Part shown: piece by piece, positions 6,216 through 6,467 of the stretch
Layout of the letters: each line of letters begins with the position of its first letter
Position numbering within the stretch: position 1 is the stretch's first letter
NCBI GenBank assembly: GCA_017466005.1
Contig: JAFTUZ010000085.1
Span: 1 to 6,467 of the forward strand
DNA: 6,467 bases
Direction: 5' to 3'
DNA from: Clostridia bacterium
GTDB taxonomy: Bacteria > Bacillota_A > Clostridia > Christensenellales > UBA1242
The notes under the pieces: generated by a model
The model's input: only the letters and a program-made list of their open reading frames with translations
What the model was told of the DNA's origin: nothing
Databases searched by the model: none
Program-made: the position numbers and the translations under genes

Positions 6216-6467
6216 ATGTTAAAATCCATTTTGCCTGAAGATGTTTATATTGCTGTAAAATCTTTAAATATTAAAGGTTTAAGAGAAATAAGGTTAAGGG
6301 TGGACAAGCCTATAATAGTTAATTATGGGAACAACTTTTATTTAGGTAAAAATGGTTTGGTAGATGATGAAAAAAATGCCTTTATTATATCTTCTCAAAT
6401 GCTAAACGATATAGTTTTTAAGGCGTGTGAATGCTCTATATATGCTTATAATGAAGAGATAAAAAAT
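6216..6467 (+). CDS. spoIIIAA: Stage III sporulation protein AA, N-terminal part (cut by window edge)
   Basis: SpoIIIAA is a secretion-type ATPase of the SpoIIIA-SpoIIQ channel that links the mother cell to the forespore during engulfment and keeps late forespore gene expression going. Only 84 codons are visible, without a stop. The recognisable family signatures are G-L-R-E-I-R-L-R-V-D-K-P-I-I-V (21-35), matching the L-x-E-I-R-x-R-x-x-x-P strand, and C-S-I-Y-A-Y-N-E-E-I-K (73-83), matching the S-I-Y-a-x-x-E-E-l block that precedes the ATPase core. The Walker motifs lie beyond the edge. The position directly after efp matches the efp-spoIIIA order of Bacillus and Clostridia, which supports the call. 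In B. subtilis the spoIIIA operon is driven by mother-cell sigma E; no clear site of that type is visible here. Confidence 0.85.
   Translation, partial: MLKSILPEDVYIAVKSLNIKGLREIRLRVDKPIIVNYGNNFYLGKNGLVDDEKNAFIISSQMLNDIVFKACECSIYAYNEEIKN

Noticed and set aside
1..6467. CRISPR array, insertion sequence, tRNA or rRNA gene, prophage or toxin-antitoxin pair.
   Set aside because: No spaced direct repeats, transposase-like frames, cloverleaf or rRNA-like segments were seen. Nearly all DNA up to 5968 is taken by housekeeping genes.

Overview
This is an AT-rich window (roughly 30% GC by eye) with strong AAAGGAG-type ribosome binding sites, short gene spacing and every gene on the + strand. The gene set is infB - rbfA - nrnA-type DHH phosphoesterase - truB - endonuclease IV-like TIM barrel - efp - start of spoIIIAA. 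The efp-spoIIIA neighbourhood and the presence of spoIIIAA point to an endospore-forming lineage of the Firmicutes, most likely Clostridia. The species cannot be named from the sequence.

Positions 1-4471 are the distal part of the widespread nusA-infB translation and ribosome-maturation operon. It holds initiation factor IF-2 (its N-terminus is cut by the window edge), the 30S maturation factor RbfA, a nano-RNase/pAp phosphatase of the DHH family, and the tRNA psi55 synthase TruB, which overlaps the preceding gene by 4 nt. A 13-bp perfect hairpin lies between infB and rbfA. Positions 4489-5340 encode an AP-endonuclease-2/endonuclease IV-fold protein in the place where ribF and rpsO often follow truB.

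Positions 5341-5410 hold a good extended -10 promoter for efp (5411-5968). A strong intrinsic terminator follows efp (5976-6003). A 212-nt non-coding stretch then contains a second terminator hairpin, a 20-bp palindrome and possible weak promoters. spoIIIAA starts at 6216 and runs off the right edge.

Most of the window is ordinary housekeeping. The most interesting signal is in EF-P: its body looks Firmicutes-like, but the tip loop that is normally K-P-G-K-G reads N-K-H-G-R-G. That puts an arginine at position 32, the residue rhamnosylated in EarP-type proteobacterial EF-P and occupied by a modified lysine in Bacillus and E. coli. No clearly new multi-gene system (CRISPR, mobile element, defence or toxin cassette) is visible.
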